39,503 nucleotides of DNA from NCBI GenBank assembly GCA_028685665.1, contig JAQUDN010000009.1, forward strand, positions 1 through 39,503, written 5' to 3'. Below the pieces are notes generated by a model. That model was given only the letters and a program-made list of their open reading frames with translations. It was not told the DNA's origin and searched no databases. Within the stretch, counting starts at the first letter, position 1. Each line of letters starts with the position of its first letter. The position numbers and the translations under genes were made by a program. The stretch comes from Burkholderiaceae bacterium. GTDB lineage: Bacteria > Pseudomonadota > Gammaproteobacteria > Burkholderiales > Burkholderiaceae_C. This document shows positions 39,459 through 39,503 of this stretch, piece after piece.

Positions 39459-39503
39459 GCTCCTCTGTTTGCTATGTTTTTTCTAGCTGTTGGCGCTTTG
39501 TCC
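39459..39503 (+). repeat. Dispersed A/T-rich repeat copy (cut by window edge)
   Basis: GCTCCTCTGTTTGCTATG, then TTTTTTCTAGCTGTTGGCGC and TTTG. It carries the CTCCT, TAGCT and GCGCTT blocks in the same order as the copies at 11647 and 16441. Confidence 0.65.

Overview
This window is a high-G+C piece of a betaproteobacterial chromosome, most likely from Burkholderiales, family Comamonadaceae. The gene sets dusB-fis-purH, hemL-thiD-rubredoxin-pilGHIJ-chpA and yqgE-ruvX-pyrR-pyrB support this. So do TACAAT-type -10 elements placed directly before start codons, and a dispersed A/T-rich repeat with GCTCCT / ATAGCT / AGCGCTT blocks. No species can be named from the sequence alone. Most of the window is housekeeping DNA; no integrase, transposase, prophage or CRISPR array is visible.

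Layout. (1) 1-3664, minus strand: the N-terminal 416 codons of miaB (cut by the window edge), a small exported protein of unknown function, and a PHA synthase (phaC). (2) 3775-9272, minus strand: the accessory highlight. A 102-residue peptide with a 17-residue double-glycine leader and a Gly/Leu-rich, glycine-zipper-like mature part lies upstream of a dedicated type I exporter: HlyD-type adaptor, C39-peptidase ABC transporter and TolC-type outer-membrane protein. A strong intrinsic terminator sits between the peptide gene and the exporter genes. (3) 9588-13959: a tRNA with anticodon CAT and its terminator, then purH, fis, dusB and a c-type cytochrome, all protein genes on the minus strand. (4) 14106-21930: a YqaA/DedA-family membrane protein, a fused APH-like/P-loop kinase-like protein, ychF, a UbiH-family flavin hydroxylase, dsbC and an M61 peptidase with PDZ domain. 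(5) 22015-25377: a crotonase, convergent with hemL and a thiD-like kinase gene, and a divergent rubredoxin. (6) 25439-35331: a type IV pilus chemosensory operon (pilG, pilH, pilI, pilJ, 1716-residue chpA/pilL) followed by a pilU-type retraction ATPase. (7) 35344-39333: a photolyase, divergent from yqgE-ruvX-pyrR-pyrB.

How the parts work together. Region 2 reads as one secretion system. The peptide is made from its own short transcript, its leader would be cut after Gly-Gly by the C39 domain, and the mature hydrophobic peptide would leave through the three-part channel. The closest described parallel I know is the Cdz glycine-zipper bacteriocin of Caulobacter, but no immunity gene is recognisable here, so toxicity is only a hypothesis. 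Region 6 is a complete signal path from receptor (PilJ) through coupling protein (PilI) and histidine kinase (ChpA) to the response regulators PilG and PilH, next to a pilus retraction motor. Region 7 holds the regulator and first committed enzyme of pyrimidine synthesis.
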